NCBI RefSeq assembly: GCF_000725805.1
Contig: NZ_JOFT01000041.1
Span: 1 to 57,379, forward strand
Length of the DNA stretch: 57,379 nt
Source of the DNA: Streptomyces xanthophaeus
GTDB lineage: Bacteria; Actinomycetota; Actinomycetes; Streptomycetales; Streptomycetaceae
Direction of reading: 5' to 3'
Numbering within the stretch: position 1 is the first letter of the stretch; every line of letters begins with the position of its first letter. Under the pieces are notes generated by a model. The model was not told the origin of the DNA, did no database searches, and saw only the letters and a program-made list of their open reading frames with translations. Below, in pieces: positions 1-7,473 of this stretch. Both the position numbers and the translations under genes were made by a program.

Positions 1-48
1 GATGGTACTGCAGGGGGGACCCTGTGGGAGAGTAGGACGCCGCCGAAC
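1..48 (+). rRNA. rrf: 5S ribosomal RNA, 3' part only
   Basis: The first ~48 bases match the conserved 3' third of actinobacterial 5S rRNA as I remember it, from the GATGGTACTGCAGGGGGGAC block to the closing GACGCCGCCGAAC. The 5' two thirds lie outside the window, so this is the tail of an rRNA operon read rightwards. A strong terminator follows at once. The exact 3' end is uncertain by a few bases. Confidence 0.9.
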
Positions 49-60
49 AATCATTGTGGG

Positions 61-92
61 AAAGCCCCGCACCTTATGGTGCGGGGCTTTTC
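61..92 (+). terminator. Rho-independent terminator of the rRNA operon
   Basis: Arms of 13 bp (AAAGCCCCGCACC and its complement) close over the loop TTAT and run into a T tract. It lies just after 5S rRNA, so it ends the rRNA transcript. Confidence 0.9.
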
Positions 93-248
93 TGCGTTCC
101 GGGGCAGAATCCCGTGTGGCGGGGGGTCCACGACGACGCCGGTCACCGGGTTGCCCATGTCGTGTCGCTGAGGGTCGCGCGTCAGCAGTCTGGGCCTCGA
201 TCTGACGGTGCAGCCGCATCACGTTCAGCCCGTGGGGAGCCGTGGGGC

Positions 249-265
249 TTCCTCACTGTGAGGAA
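249..265. repeat. Perfect 17-base palindrome beside the IS remnant
   Basis: TTCCTCACTGTGAGGAA has two 8-bp arms around a central T. It sits about 20 bases outside the IS5-like end. The flanking stretch from 93 to 285 has no gene I can support. The palindrome may be an operator left from a lost gene or part of another element; no function can be assigned from sequence alone. Confidence 0.4.
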
Positions 266-285
266 AATCTGACACACCCCCCTAA

Positions 286-525
286 GGGCTGTCCCGCAAT
301 TGATCTTTGACGGTGGCAGGGGAGTCCCGCCTATCGGCGGCAGATCCGGACTACGCGGCCTGGAGGAGGTTGTGGAGGTGGGCGATGCCGAGCATGGCGT
401 GATGGACGCCATCGCCCTTGAGGCGCCAGTCGCGCAGGATCTTCCAGGTCTTCATCCGGGCGAAGACATCCTCGACACGGGCGTGCGGAACTCTCGCGGG
501 CTCAGCCCGGTGAACGGGGCTGTCC
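286..525 (-). mobile_element. Remnant of an IS5-family insertion sequence (one end only)
   Basis: The left boundary GGGCTGTCCCGCAATT at 286-301 looks like an IS5-group terminal inverted repeat and is preceded by CTAA, which fits the YTAR target preference of IS5 relatives. Inside it, reading leftwards, lies the last part of a transposase. No matching second end is visible before about 530, so the element is truncated and cannot move by itself. The family assignment comes from motif memory and was not searched. Confidence 0.65.
351..525 (-). pseudogene. C-terminal fragment of an IS5-family DDE transposase
   Basis: An open frame of about 57 codons reads leftwards to the stop TAG at 351-353. 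It encodes the tail typical of Streptomyces IS5-like transposases, with RVEDVFARMKTWKILRDWRL followed by a block rich in H, A and L (GDGVHHAMLGIAHLHNLL). The glutamate in RVEDVFARMK with lysine seven residues later fits the E-x6-K end of the DDE catalytic core. The N-terminal catalytic aspartates are absent. There is no start codon or ribosome site, so this is a decayed fragment rather than a gene. Confidence 0.7.
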
Positions 526-566
526 AGGACGACTCCGACGCCGTGATCACACCAGCCATGCCAAGA

Positions 567-908
567 TCATTCCACTGCTTCGGGATCCTCCTGCGCGTAG
601 GCAGCCCGGCAGCGTTCGACCTGCTCGGTGACCTGCGCCATGAACCAGCGCATGATCTCGTATGGGATGACGTGCTCGTCATGGCTGTGGATGTGGACGG
701 TCGGCTCCAGAGTCGGATCCTCGTCAGGGACGAACGCCGCCAGAAAGCCAACCCCGTGCGTGTGAGTCGGGCTGCCGGGGATCTCGGCCCACGCTGCCGG
801 CGCTGGCACGGCCTCGCTCAGCTCCAGGGTCCAGGCGTCGTCAGGTCCCGCGTAGATGGACAGGACGGCGTAGTGCCGGCCCGCGTGTTCTCTCAGCTCT
901 GCTGGCAT
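567..908 (-). CDS. Hypothetical protein, 113 residues
   Basis: I do not recognise this protein. The ATG at 906-908 is the first possible start after an in-frame stop only a few codons upstream, and no clear ribosome-binding site precedes it. The sequence is acidic and rich in histidine in its second half (VHIHSHDEHVIPYEIMRWF), with a predicted helical tail (MAQVTEQVERCRAAYAQ). It looks like a soluble cytoplasmic protein without signal peptide or membrane segment. It ends about 40 bases from the IS remnant, so the original gene could have been longer. Codon use is less GC3-biased than in its neighbours, which may mean an acquired or decaying gene. Confidence 0.5.
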   Translation of the reverse strand: MPAELREHAGRHYAVLSIYAGPDDAWTLELSEAVPAPAAWAEIPGSPTHTHGVGFLAAFVPDEDPTLEPTVHIHSHDEHVIPYEIMRWFMAQVTEQVERCRAAYAQEDPEAVE

Positions 909-1017
909 GTCCGCAGGCTGTCACAGCTGTCCGTCCGGAGTCGCACCGATATCCGGCCGAGGACCCGCTCCTCGGAGCCTCAGCCACGCGGCTCAACCAG
1001 CGGTTACGGGACAACCC

Positions 1018-2328
1018 TCAGAGGCGGCCGGCGGCCTTGAGGGCCAGGTAGGCGTCGGCCAAAGCCGGGGGCAGGTCGTCCGGGGTGGCGTCGACCACGT
1101 GCACGCCGTGGCGGGTGAGCTGCTCGGCCGTGCGGCGGCGCTGCGACTGGGACTGGGTGCCGGCCGCGGCCTCGTAGACCGCGTCCACACTGCCCCGCGC
1201 CTTTGTCATGTCCGCGACGTGCGGGTCGGCCACCGAAGCCAGGATGACCGTGTGGCGCTGGGTGAGGCGGGCGAGGACGGGGAGCAGGCCCTCTTCGACG
1301 GGGGCCTTGTCCAGGCTCGTCAGGAGGACCACCAGGGAGCGGCGCGGGGCACTGCGCAGGATGGTGGACACCAGCGAGCGGGAGTCGGTCTCCACGAGCT
1401 CCGGCTCCAGCGTCGCCATCGCGTTCACGAAGGACGGCAGTACGTCGGCCGCGGGGCGGCCCTGGACCTGGGCGCGGGGGCGGCGGTCGTGGGCCAGGAG
1501 GTCCACGCGGTCGCCGGCGCGGGTGGCCAGGGCGGCCAGCAGCAGGGCGGCGTCCATCGCGGAGTCCAGGCGGGGGGCGTCGCCGACGCGGCCCGCCGAA
1601 GTACGGCCGGTGTCCAGGCAGATGAGGATGTGCCGGTCGCGTTCGGGGCGCCAGGTGCGGACGGCCACCTTGTTCTGGCGGGCCGTGGCCCGCCAGTCGA
1701 TGGAGCGGGTGTCGTCGCCGGGGACGTAGTCGCGGAGGCTGTCGAACTCGGTGCCCTCACCGCGCGTCAGGAGGCTGGTGCGGCCGTCCAGTTCGCGCAG
1801 TCGGGCGAGCCGGGACGGCAGGTGCTTGCGGCTGGTGAAGGGCGGCAGGACGCGGACCGTCCAGGGCACCACGTGGGCGCCCTGGCGGGCCCAGAGGCCC
1901 AGCGGCCCGTACGAGCGGACGGTGACCCGGTCGGCCGTGCGGTCGCCGCGGCGGGTGGGCAGCAAGTGGGTCGTGAGGCGCCGTCGTTCGCCCGCCGGGA
2001 CGGTGAGCTCGTGGCGGGACGCCGCGGCCTCGGTGCCGGGCAGCCAGCTGCTGGGGGGCCATCCGTCGCGGACGCGGGCGCGGAGCTTGCGGCCGCCGGG
2101 GTTGGTGACGGTGAGGTGGACGTCCGCGGGTTCGCCGAGGCGGACCGAGGTATCACCCGAACGGCTCAGTCCCAGCGTGCGGACCGGTGTGGCCAGGGCG
2201 TGGTCGATCGCGCAGGCGAGGGCCAGGGGCCCGTTGACGGCGATGATCCCCGCCCAGCTCGGGTCGATGATCCCGACGGGGATGCTGCTGAGGGCCGCGA
2301 TCAGGGCGGCGCGTCCCGTGATGGCCAT
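1018..2328 (-). CDS. DUF58 domain protein
   Basis: This 436-residue protein carries the DUF58 signature DYVPGDDTRSIDWRATAR near residues 200-217, followed by a von Willebrand A-like fold (ILICLDTGRT). Two hydrophobic stretches at the N terminus (about 8-45) suggest membrane anchoring. In many bacteria DUF58 proteins are encoded beside MoxR ATPases and are thought to act as their partners in assembling or activating envelope or surface complexes; the exact substrate is unknown. It is the last gene of the operon. Its ATG overlaps the TGA of the MoxR gene by one base (TGATG), so translation is probably coupled. Confidence 0.9.
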   Translation of the reverse strand: MAITGRAALIAALSSIPVGIIDPSWAGIIAVNGPLALACAIDHALATPVRTLGLSRSGDTSVRLGEPADVHLTVTNPGGRKLRARVRDGWPPSSWLPGTEAAASRHELTVPAGERRRLTTHLLPTRRGDRTADRVTVRSYGPLGLWARQGAHVVPWTVRVLPPFTSRKHLPSRLARLRELDGRTSLLTRGEGTEFDSLRDYVPGDDTRSIDWRATARQNKVAVRTWRPERDRHILICLDTGRTSAGRVGDAPRLDSAMDAALLLAALATRAGDRVDLLAHDRRPRAQVQGRPAADVLPSFVNAMATLEPELVETDSRSLVSTILRSAPRRSLVVLLTSLDKAPVEEGLLPVLARLTQRHTVILASVADPHVADMTKARGSVDAVYEAAAGTQSQSQRRRTAEQLTRHGVHVVDATPDDLPPALADAYLALKAAGRL

Positions 2329-3308
2329 CAGCGCGGTACGGGGACGTGGGAGAGGATCGCGGTGATGACGGCGTCGGCCTTGACCCCCTCCATCTCGGCC
2401 TCGGGGCGCAGCTGGACGCGGTGGCGGAGGGTCGGCAGGGCGAGGGCCTTGACGTCGTCGGGGGTGACGTAGTCACGGCCGGTGAGCCAGGCCCAGGCGC
2501 GGGAGGTGGCCAGCAGGGCGGTCGCACCGCGGGGGGAGACGCCGAGGGTGAGGGACGGGGACTCGCGGGTGGCGCGGCAGACGTCGACGACGTAGCCGGC
2601 GATCTCGGGGGAGACGGACACCTTGGCGACGGCCTCGCGGGCGGCTTCGAGCTCTGCGGGTCCTGCGACCGGGCGGACGCCCGCGGAGTGCAGGTCGCGG
2701 GGGTCGAAGCCGGCGGCGTGCCGGGTCAGGACGCCGATCTCGTCCTCGCGGGAGGGCAGCGGGACGGTGAGCTTGAGGAGGAAGCGGTCCAGCTGGGCTT
2801 CGGGGAGGGGGTAGGTGCCCTCGTACTCCAGCGGGTTCATGGTGGCGGCGACGAGGAAGGGCTCGGGCAGCGGGCGGGCGGTGCCGTCGACCGTGACCTG
2901 GCGCTCCTCCATCGCTTCGAGGAGCGAGGACTGGGTCTTGGGGGGTGTCCGGTTGATCTCGTCCGCGAGGAGGAGGTTGGTGAAGACCGGGCCGTTCTGG
3001 AAGGAGAACTCGGCGGTGCGGGCGTCGTAGACCAGGGAGCCGGTGACGTCGCTGGGCATCAGGTCCGGGGTGAACTGGACGCGCTTGGTGTCGAGTTCGA
3101 GGGAGGCCGCGAGGGCCCGTACGAGGAGGGTCTTCGCGACGCCGGGGACGCCTTCGAGGAGGACGTGGCCGCGGCACAGGAGTGCGACGACGAGACCGGT
3201 GACGGCGGAGTCCTGACCGACCACGGCCTTGCCGATCTCGGTGCGGAGCGCTTCGAGGGAAGCGCGGGCGCTGTCCGCGGCGGCGGATTCGGTGGCCGGG
3301 TACGTCAT
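2328..3308 (-). CDS. MoxR-family AAA+ ATPase
   Basis: The 326 residues hold Walker A GVPGVAKT at 53-60, Walker B LLLADEIN at 112-119, sensor 1 in LVAATMNPLEYEGTYPLPEA and an arginine-finger region, which is the usual MoxR layout and length. MoxR ATPases act as chaperones that load cofactors or help assemble protein complexes. Its start overlaps the stop of the DUF4350 gene by 4 bases (ATGA) and its stop overlaps the DUF58 start. This arrangement of MoxR, DUF58, DUF4350 and DUF4129 genes is common in actinobacteria. The role here is inferred only from family and context. Confidence 0.93.
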   Translation of the reverse strand: MTYPATESAAADSARASLEALRTEIGKAVVGQDSAVTGLVVALLCRGHVLLEGVPGVAKTLLVRALAASLELDTKRVQFTPDLMPSDVTGSLVYDARTAEFSFQNGPVFTNLLLADEINRTPPKTQSSLLEAMEERQVTVDGTARPLPEPFLVAATMNPLEYEGTYPLPEAQLDRFLLKLTVPLPSREDEIGVLTRHAAGFDPRDLHSAGVRPVAGPAELEAAREAVAKVSVSPEIAGYVVDVCRATRESPSLTLGVSPRGATALLATSRAWAWLTGRDYVTPDDVKALALPTLRHRVQLRPEAEMEGVKADAVITAILSHVPVPR

Positions 3309-4510
3309 GACGTGCGGACCTCTCTTTCGAGGGCGTCGAGGTGGTCGGCGAGCGCGACGAGGGCCGCGTCGTCGGAAGGGGTGGGGCCGAAGAGGAGGGC
3401 GGTCGTGTCACGGGACCCGTCGGGGAGCCGGGTGGAGACCGCGGGGACCAGTGCGGCGGGGTCGTGGGCCTGGGACTGGGGTACGCCGACCAGCGCGGCC
3501 AGGCGTTCGCGGGCGGCGGCGCGCAGCACGGTGGCGGCGCGGTCGCGGGCCCCGGCCTTGCGGTAGAGGCGGGCGCGGCCCTCGGTGGCCTCGGAGGCGC
3601 GGATGACGACGGGGAGGTTCTCGGTGACGAGGGGTCCCAGGCGGCGGGCGCGCCAGAGGGCGGCGAGGACGGCGGCGGCGAAGAGCTGGAGCAGGGCCCA
3701 GGACCAGCCGGCGGGGACGAGGTCGAAGAGGGACTTGTCCTCGTCCGCGGACGTGGCGTCCGGGTCGGTGTCGGAGAGGGTCGGCAGGTACCAGACGAGG
3801 TCCGGGTGGGCGCCGAGGAGCTGGAGGGCGAGGGAGGCGTTGCCCTCCTGGGCGAGGTTCTCGTTGAGGAGGATCGACTCGGAGCCCAGGACGACGGTGT
3901 CGCCGCCGGTGGTGCCGGTGGGCAGGACGAGGAGGGTGGGGTGGCCGTTGCCGGGGTAGCAGGCGGTGGCCCCGGGGCGGGTGGTGCTGTAGCGCAGGCC
4001 GGTGCCGGTGGTGGCGCGGCCGGCTGAAGTGGCGGCGGGGAGGGCGCAGCCGGGGGCGAGGTCGTCGGCGGACCAGCCGTCCTCGGTGCGCACGCCGGGG
4101 GCCAGGGCGGCCAGGGCGGTGCTGCCGGGGGCGAGGAGGACCGTACGGCCGCCGGAGAGGTCCATGGCGGAGCGGACGGTGCGGCGCTGGGCGTCCCCGA
4201 GCAGTTCGGGGTCGGTGACCAGGAGGGTGGTGCGGGGGCCGGAGGCGGCGGCGGCCTCGCGGGCGGTGGTGACGACCCGGGTGGTGACTCCGCGGTCCTC
4301 CAGGAGCTGGGCGAGGGCCCGGCTGCCGGTGGGGTCGGCGGAGCGGGGGTCGAGGTAGCCGTGCCGGGTGCCGCTGTCGAGGGCGGCGAGGGCGACGGCG
4401 GAGGCGAGGAGGAGGACGAGGAGGGCGACGATGCCGCGGGCGCGGCGCCAGAGCTGTGCGGCGCCGAGGGCGGTGGAGGTGGTGGCCGGGGGCGCGGTGG
4501 GGCCGGTCAT
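3305..4510 (-). CDS. DUF4350 domain membrane protein
   Basis: I chose the ATG at 4508-4510, giving 401 residues, because it overlaps the preceding stop by 4 bases (ATGA); the frame stays open further upstream only as a shadow of the DUF4129 gene. A transmembrane helix near residues 25-45 (GIVALLVLLLASAVALAAL) is followed by an extracytoplasmic DUF4350 domain (LAQLLEDRGVTTRVVTTAREA), then a second helix (WALLQLFAAAVLAALWRARR) and a cytoplasmic tail. The domain resembles the N-terminal fold of glutamine-amidotransferase-like or IFT52-like proteins. Function is unknown; it is probably a membrane component working with the MoxR-DUF58 pair. Confidence 0.88.
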   Translation of the reverse strand: MTGPTAPPATTSTALGAAQLWRRARGIVALLVLLLASAVALAALDSGTRHGYLDPRSADPTGSRALAQLLEDRGVTTRVVTTAREAAAASGPRTTLLVTDPELLGDAQRRTVRSAMDLSGGRTVLLAPGSTALAALAPGVRTEDGWSADDLAPGCALPAATSAGRATTGTGLRYSTTRPGATACYPGNGHPTLLVLPTGTTGGDTVVLGSESILLNENLAQEGNASLALQLLGAHPDLVWYLPTLSDTDPDATSADEDKSLFDLVPAGWSWALLQLFAAAVLAALWRARRLGPLVTENLPVVIRASEATEGRARLYRKAGARDRAATVLRAAARERLAALVGVPQSQAHDPAALVPAVSTRLPDGSRDTTALLFGPTPSDDAALVALADHLDALEREVRTS

Positions 4511-5187
4511 GCGGTGGGTCCCGTCAGGAGCGGCTTGGCGCGGTCCAGGGTGAGGTCGAGGGCGCGCAGCCGCTCGTACGTCGCGGCGTCGCCGGTGCGG
4601 CCGCCGTAGGTGACGTCGTCGAAGGCGCGGGCGGCGGCGCGCAGGTCCCCGGCGTGGCCGGGGAGGGAGACGGCGGCTTCGGCGGCCGCTTCGTCGGCGG
4701 TGCGGCCGGGGCGCGGGTCGAGGAGGGTGCGTTCCTCCAGGGAGCGGACGACGGCGCGCATGCGTTCCTGGACGGCTTCGGTCCAGCGGCCCGCGGCGGC
4801 GTGGGCGTCGGCGCTCCTGCGGTGGTCGGCGGCGCTGCGTATGCCGTCGTCGAAGAGGGTGGCGGCTGCGGTGGTGATCCGGCGGGGGGCGCCGAGCCGC
4901 CACCACAGGGCGGCGACGGCGAGGACGACGACGAGGAGGATCACGAGGAGGCCGACGGGGCCGCCGGGGGTGGCCCCGGAGGCCCGTTCGAAGAGTCCGT
5001 CGATCCAGTCCCAGAACCGGTCCAGTGCGCGGTCGAGCAGGCTGGGGTCGTTCTGGTGGTAGAGCCGTTTGGACAGCTCCTGCTCGGCCGCTTCCCGGGC
5101 CGGGTCGCGCGGTGTCGTCACCGGTGGTGTCTCTGCTGCGGGCAGCAGGGACGCGGCGCGGTCGATGAGGCCCCCCGTACTCATCAT
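4507..5187 (-). CDS. DUF4129 domain membrane protein
   Basis: This 226-residue protein has one clear transmembrane helix near residues 78-97 (VGLLVILLVVVLAVAALWW). It is followed by a cytoplasmic DUF4129 domain in which R-x(n)-E-rich helices (WTEAVQERMRAVVRSLEERTLL) and a conserved AFDDVTYGGR block are visible. DUF4129 is found at the C terminus of some transglutaminase-like membrane proteins that are encoded beside MoxR and DUF58 genes; here the transglutaminase part is absent. The start is ATG at 5185-5187, with a second ATG right after it. It overlaps the DUF4350 start by 4 bases and follows the membrane-protein gene by 7 bases. Confidence 0.88.
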   Translation of the reverse strand: MMSTGGLIDRAASLLPAAETPPVTTPRDPAREAAEQELSKRLYHQNDPSLLDRALDRFWDWIDGLFERASGATPGGPVGLLVILLVVVLAVAALWWRLGAPRRITTAAATLFDDGIRSAADHRRSADAHAAAGRWTEAVQERMRAVVRSLEERTLLDPRPGRTADEAAAEAAVSLPGHAGDLRAAARAFDDVTYGGRTGDAATYERLRALDLTLDRAKPLLTGPTA

Positions 5188-5194
5188 CGGTGCA

Positions 5195-6547
5195 TCAGCC
5201 TCCGGTGACCGGTCCGCCGGCGGTCTGTGCGGCGGAGGTGCCGGGGGTGTCGGTGCCGGCGGCCCGGACCAGTTCGAGGTCGAGTGCCTCGCGGCGGATG
5301 CGCTGGTCGACGTAGAGGAGGGTGGTGACGCCGGTCTGCATGGGCAGGGTGACGGCGGCGCCGACGACCGAGCCGACGGCGGCGATGATCAGGAAGGTCC
5401 AGCTCTGGGTGGCGGAGCCGTCGAGGAAGGAGCCCATGCCGCCCGGTGCCACGAACATGGCGACGATCGCGAAGGGCATCACCATGATCATGGCCGTGAG
5501 CTTGGCGATGAGGGCGGTGAGCAGGCTGATGCCGAAGATCCGCCACCAGGAGCCCTTGACGAGCTTGGCGGAGCGCTTGAGGGCGGCGCCGATGGAGCCG
5601 CGCTCCAGCATCAGTGCGGGCGGTGCCAGCAGGAAGGACACGTAGAACCAGGCCAGCAGGACGACCCCGACGGGGAAGCCGAGCGCGATCAGGCCCGGGC
5701 TGTCCGCCAGGATGCCGGGGAGCATCGGCAGCATTCCGGCGGCGAGGGCGCCGAGGAACAGGACGAGGGTCAGGCCCAGGAGGCGGCCCGCCAGGGGGCG
5801 CAGGGTGCGCAGGGTCGAGGAGACCGTGGTCCCGTGGCCGAGGACGGCGGCGCTGACGACGGGTGCGAGGAGCGCGGTGACCAGGAACAGGCCGAGGATC
5901 TCGGTGTAGTAGCTGAACGCGTAGAAGACCATGGCGTCGCCCATGGCGTCGAGCAGCTCGGACGGGCCGGCCGTCTCGTCGGTGGTGAACGCGTAGGTGT
6001 CCATGGTGGCGCGCTGGACGAGGAGCAGGGCCAGCTGGAACAGGGCGGCGACGACGAGGGTGACGGACAGGACCGTGCGCCAGTGCTTGCGCAGGATGCC
6101 GACCGCGCCGTCGAGGATCTCGCCGAGGCCCAGGGGGCGCAGCGGGATGATGCCGGGCTTGGCGGCGGGGGGCTTGCCCCACTGGCCGGTGCCGCCCGGG
6201 TAGCCGTAGGGCGTGCCGGGCTGGGGGTACTGGCCGGGGTAGGGGCCGTTCTGCGGGCCGCCGGGGTGCTGGCCGGGCTGCTGGCCGTACGAGCCCCAGC
6301 CTGCGCCCTGAGGTGCCTGTGGGGCGTTCTGGCCGGCGTCGCGGGGTGCGTCGGTGCCCGGGCTCGACCACTGGCCGGGCGGGGGCTGCTGGGCGGACCA
6401 CTTCTGGTCGCCTGCGGGCTGCGCGGGCTGCTCGGGACCGGCAGCCGGCTGGGTGGTGCCGGAGCCTGACTGGTCGGCTGGTGCCCCCGGCCGCTCGCCG
6501 TCGGACGGAGAGGATCCGGGCGTAGCCCAGCCCGGAGAGTCGTTCAT
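5195..6547 (-). CDS. Multi-pass membrane protein, glycerophosphodiester phosphodiesterase-membrane-domain type
   Basis: I start the gene at the ATG at 6545-6547 (MNDSPGW) because AAGGAG lies 6 bases upstream; in-frame codons further up lack such a site. The 450-residue product has a long N-terminal tail rich in P, G, Q and Y (about residues 1-135), then about six membrane helices. These include WRTVLSVTLVVAALFQLALL and GVVLLAWFYVSFLLAPPALM, the hallmark of the membrane domain seen next to some glycerophosphodiester phosphodiesterases. No catalytic phosphodiesterase domain is present. It is the first gene of the MoxR-DUF58 operon and diverges from mtrA across about 235 bases, so both may share regulation. 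Molecular role unknown. Confidence 0.85.
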   Translation of the reverse strand: MNDSPGWATPGSSPSDGERPGAPADQSGSGTTQPAAGPEQPAQPAGDQKWSAQQPPPGQWSSPGTDAPRDAGQNAPQAPQGAGWGSYGQQPGQHPGGPQNGPYPGQYPQPGTPYGYPGGTGQWGKPPAAKPGIIPLRPLGLGEILDGAVGILRKHWRTVLSVTLVVAALFQLALLLVQRATMDTYAFTTDETAGPSELLDAMGDAMVFYAFSYYTEILGLFLVTALLAPVVSAAVLGHGTTVSSTLRTLRPLAGRLLGLTLVLFLGALAAGMLPMLPGILADSPGLIALGFPVGVVLLAWFYVSFLLAPPALMLERGSIGAALKRSAKLVKGSWWRIFGISLLTALIAKLTAMIMVMPFAIVAMFVAPGGMGSFLDGSATQSWTFLIIAAVGSVVGAAVTLPMQTGVTTLLYVDQRIRREALDLELVRAAGTDTPGTSAAQTAGGPVTGG

Positions 6548-6763
6548 CGTCGCTCCTTCACGTGCACGTGCTGCGGCGGGGGCGCCGGTCGCTGCCATCG
6601 TGCCACGTGGGGTACACGAACGGACCAGCCGTCCCCCCCGGATCTTGGGCAGCCCGTACCTTCAATTGTCACCCGGATCCGGGGCAGACTGGTCGACCTG
6701 ATCTCCACGCAGGTCCGAGGGGCGATTTCCAGCCCTTTTGGCTGTGGGACAGCTCACCGCCAG

Positions 6764-6778
6764 GTAACGATTAGCTAA
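6764..6778 (+). promoter_or_regulatory. Candidate MtrA-type box in front of mtrA
   Basis: GTAAC at 6764-6768 is followed five bases later by GCTAA, close to the tandem GTAAC repeats reported for MtrA sites. It lies five bases before the mtrA start, and the overlapping ATTAGCTAAT at 6770-6779 is also a palindrome. Autoregulation is an inference, and the second half-site is imperfect. Confidence 0.35.
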
Positions 6779-6782
6779 TGGG

Positions 6783-7472
6783 ATGATGTCAAGCATGAAG
6801 GGACGAGTCCTTGTCGTCGACGACGACACCGCGCTGGCCGAGATGCTCGGCATTGTGCTGCGTGGAGAAGGTTTTGAGCCGTCGTTCGTAGCTGACGGTG
6901 ACAAGGCACTGGCTGCCTTCCGGGAGGCGAAGCCCGATCTGGTCCTGCTCGACCTCATGCTCCCCGGAAGGGACGGCATAGAGGTGTGCAGGCTGATCAG
7001 GGCCGAGTCGGGGGTGCCCATCGTCATGCTCACGGCCAAGAGCGACACGGTGGACGTCGTGGTGGGCCTGGAATCCGGTGCCGACGACTACATCGTCAAG
7101 CCGTTCAAGCCGAAGGAGCTGGTGGCCCGCATCCGGGCCCGTCTGCGCCGGTCGGAGGAGCCCGCCCCCGAGCAGCTGGCCATCGGTGACCTCGTCATCG
7201 ACGTGGCCGGGCACTCGGTCAAGCGGGACGGTGCCTCCATCGCCCTGACCCCGCTCGAGTTCGACCTGCTGGTCGCCCTCGCGCGCAAGCCCTGGCAGGT
7301 GTTCACCCGTGAGGTGCTGCTGGAGCAGGTCTGGGGCTACCGGCACGCGGCGGACACCCGGCTGGTGAACGTGCACGTGCAGCGCCTGCGCTCCAAGGTC
7401 GAGAAGGACCCGGAGCGCCCCGAGATCGTCGTGACGGTGCGTGGTGTCGGCTACAAGGCCGGACCCAGCTGA
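6783..7472 (+). CDS. mtrA: MtrA, OmpR-type response regulator
   Basis: MtrA is the DNA-binding half of the MtrAB(-LpqB) system, which in actinobacteria links development, cell wall and antibiotic control. The 229 residues have a receiver domain with acidic residues VVDDD (11-15), phospho-acceptor Asp57 in LVLLDLMLP and the switch lysine in VKPFKP. A C-terminal winged helix follows (LTPLEFDLLVALARKPWQVF and VNVHVQRLRSKVE). I keep the first of the starts at 6783 (MMSSMK) as in known homologues; ATG at 6795 is possible, since neither has a strong ribosome site. mtrB follows after one base. Confidence 0.97.
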   Translation: MMSSMKGRVLVVDDDTALAEMLGIVLRGEGFEPSFVADGDKALAAFREAKPDLVLLDLMLPGRDGIEVCRLIRAESGVPIVMLTAKSDTVDVVVGLESGADDYIVKPFKPKELVARIRARLRRSEEPAPEQLAIGDLVIDVAGHSVKRDGASIALTPLEFDLLVALARKPWQVFTREVLLEQVWGYRHAADTRLVNVHVQRLRSKVEKDPERPEIVVTVRGVGYKAGPS

Positions 7473-7473
7473 C

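Noticed and set aside
300..1040. Plus-strand frame of 246 codons across the IS remnant
   Set aside because: The minus-strand reading gives a recognisable transposase tail and a plausible 113-residue protein; the plus frame has no motif.
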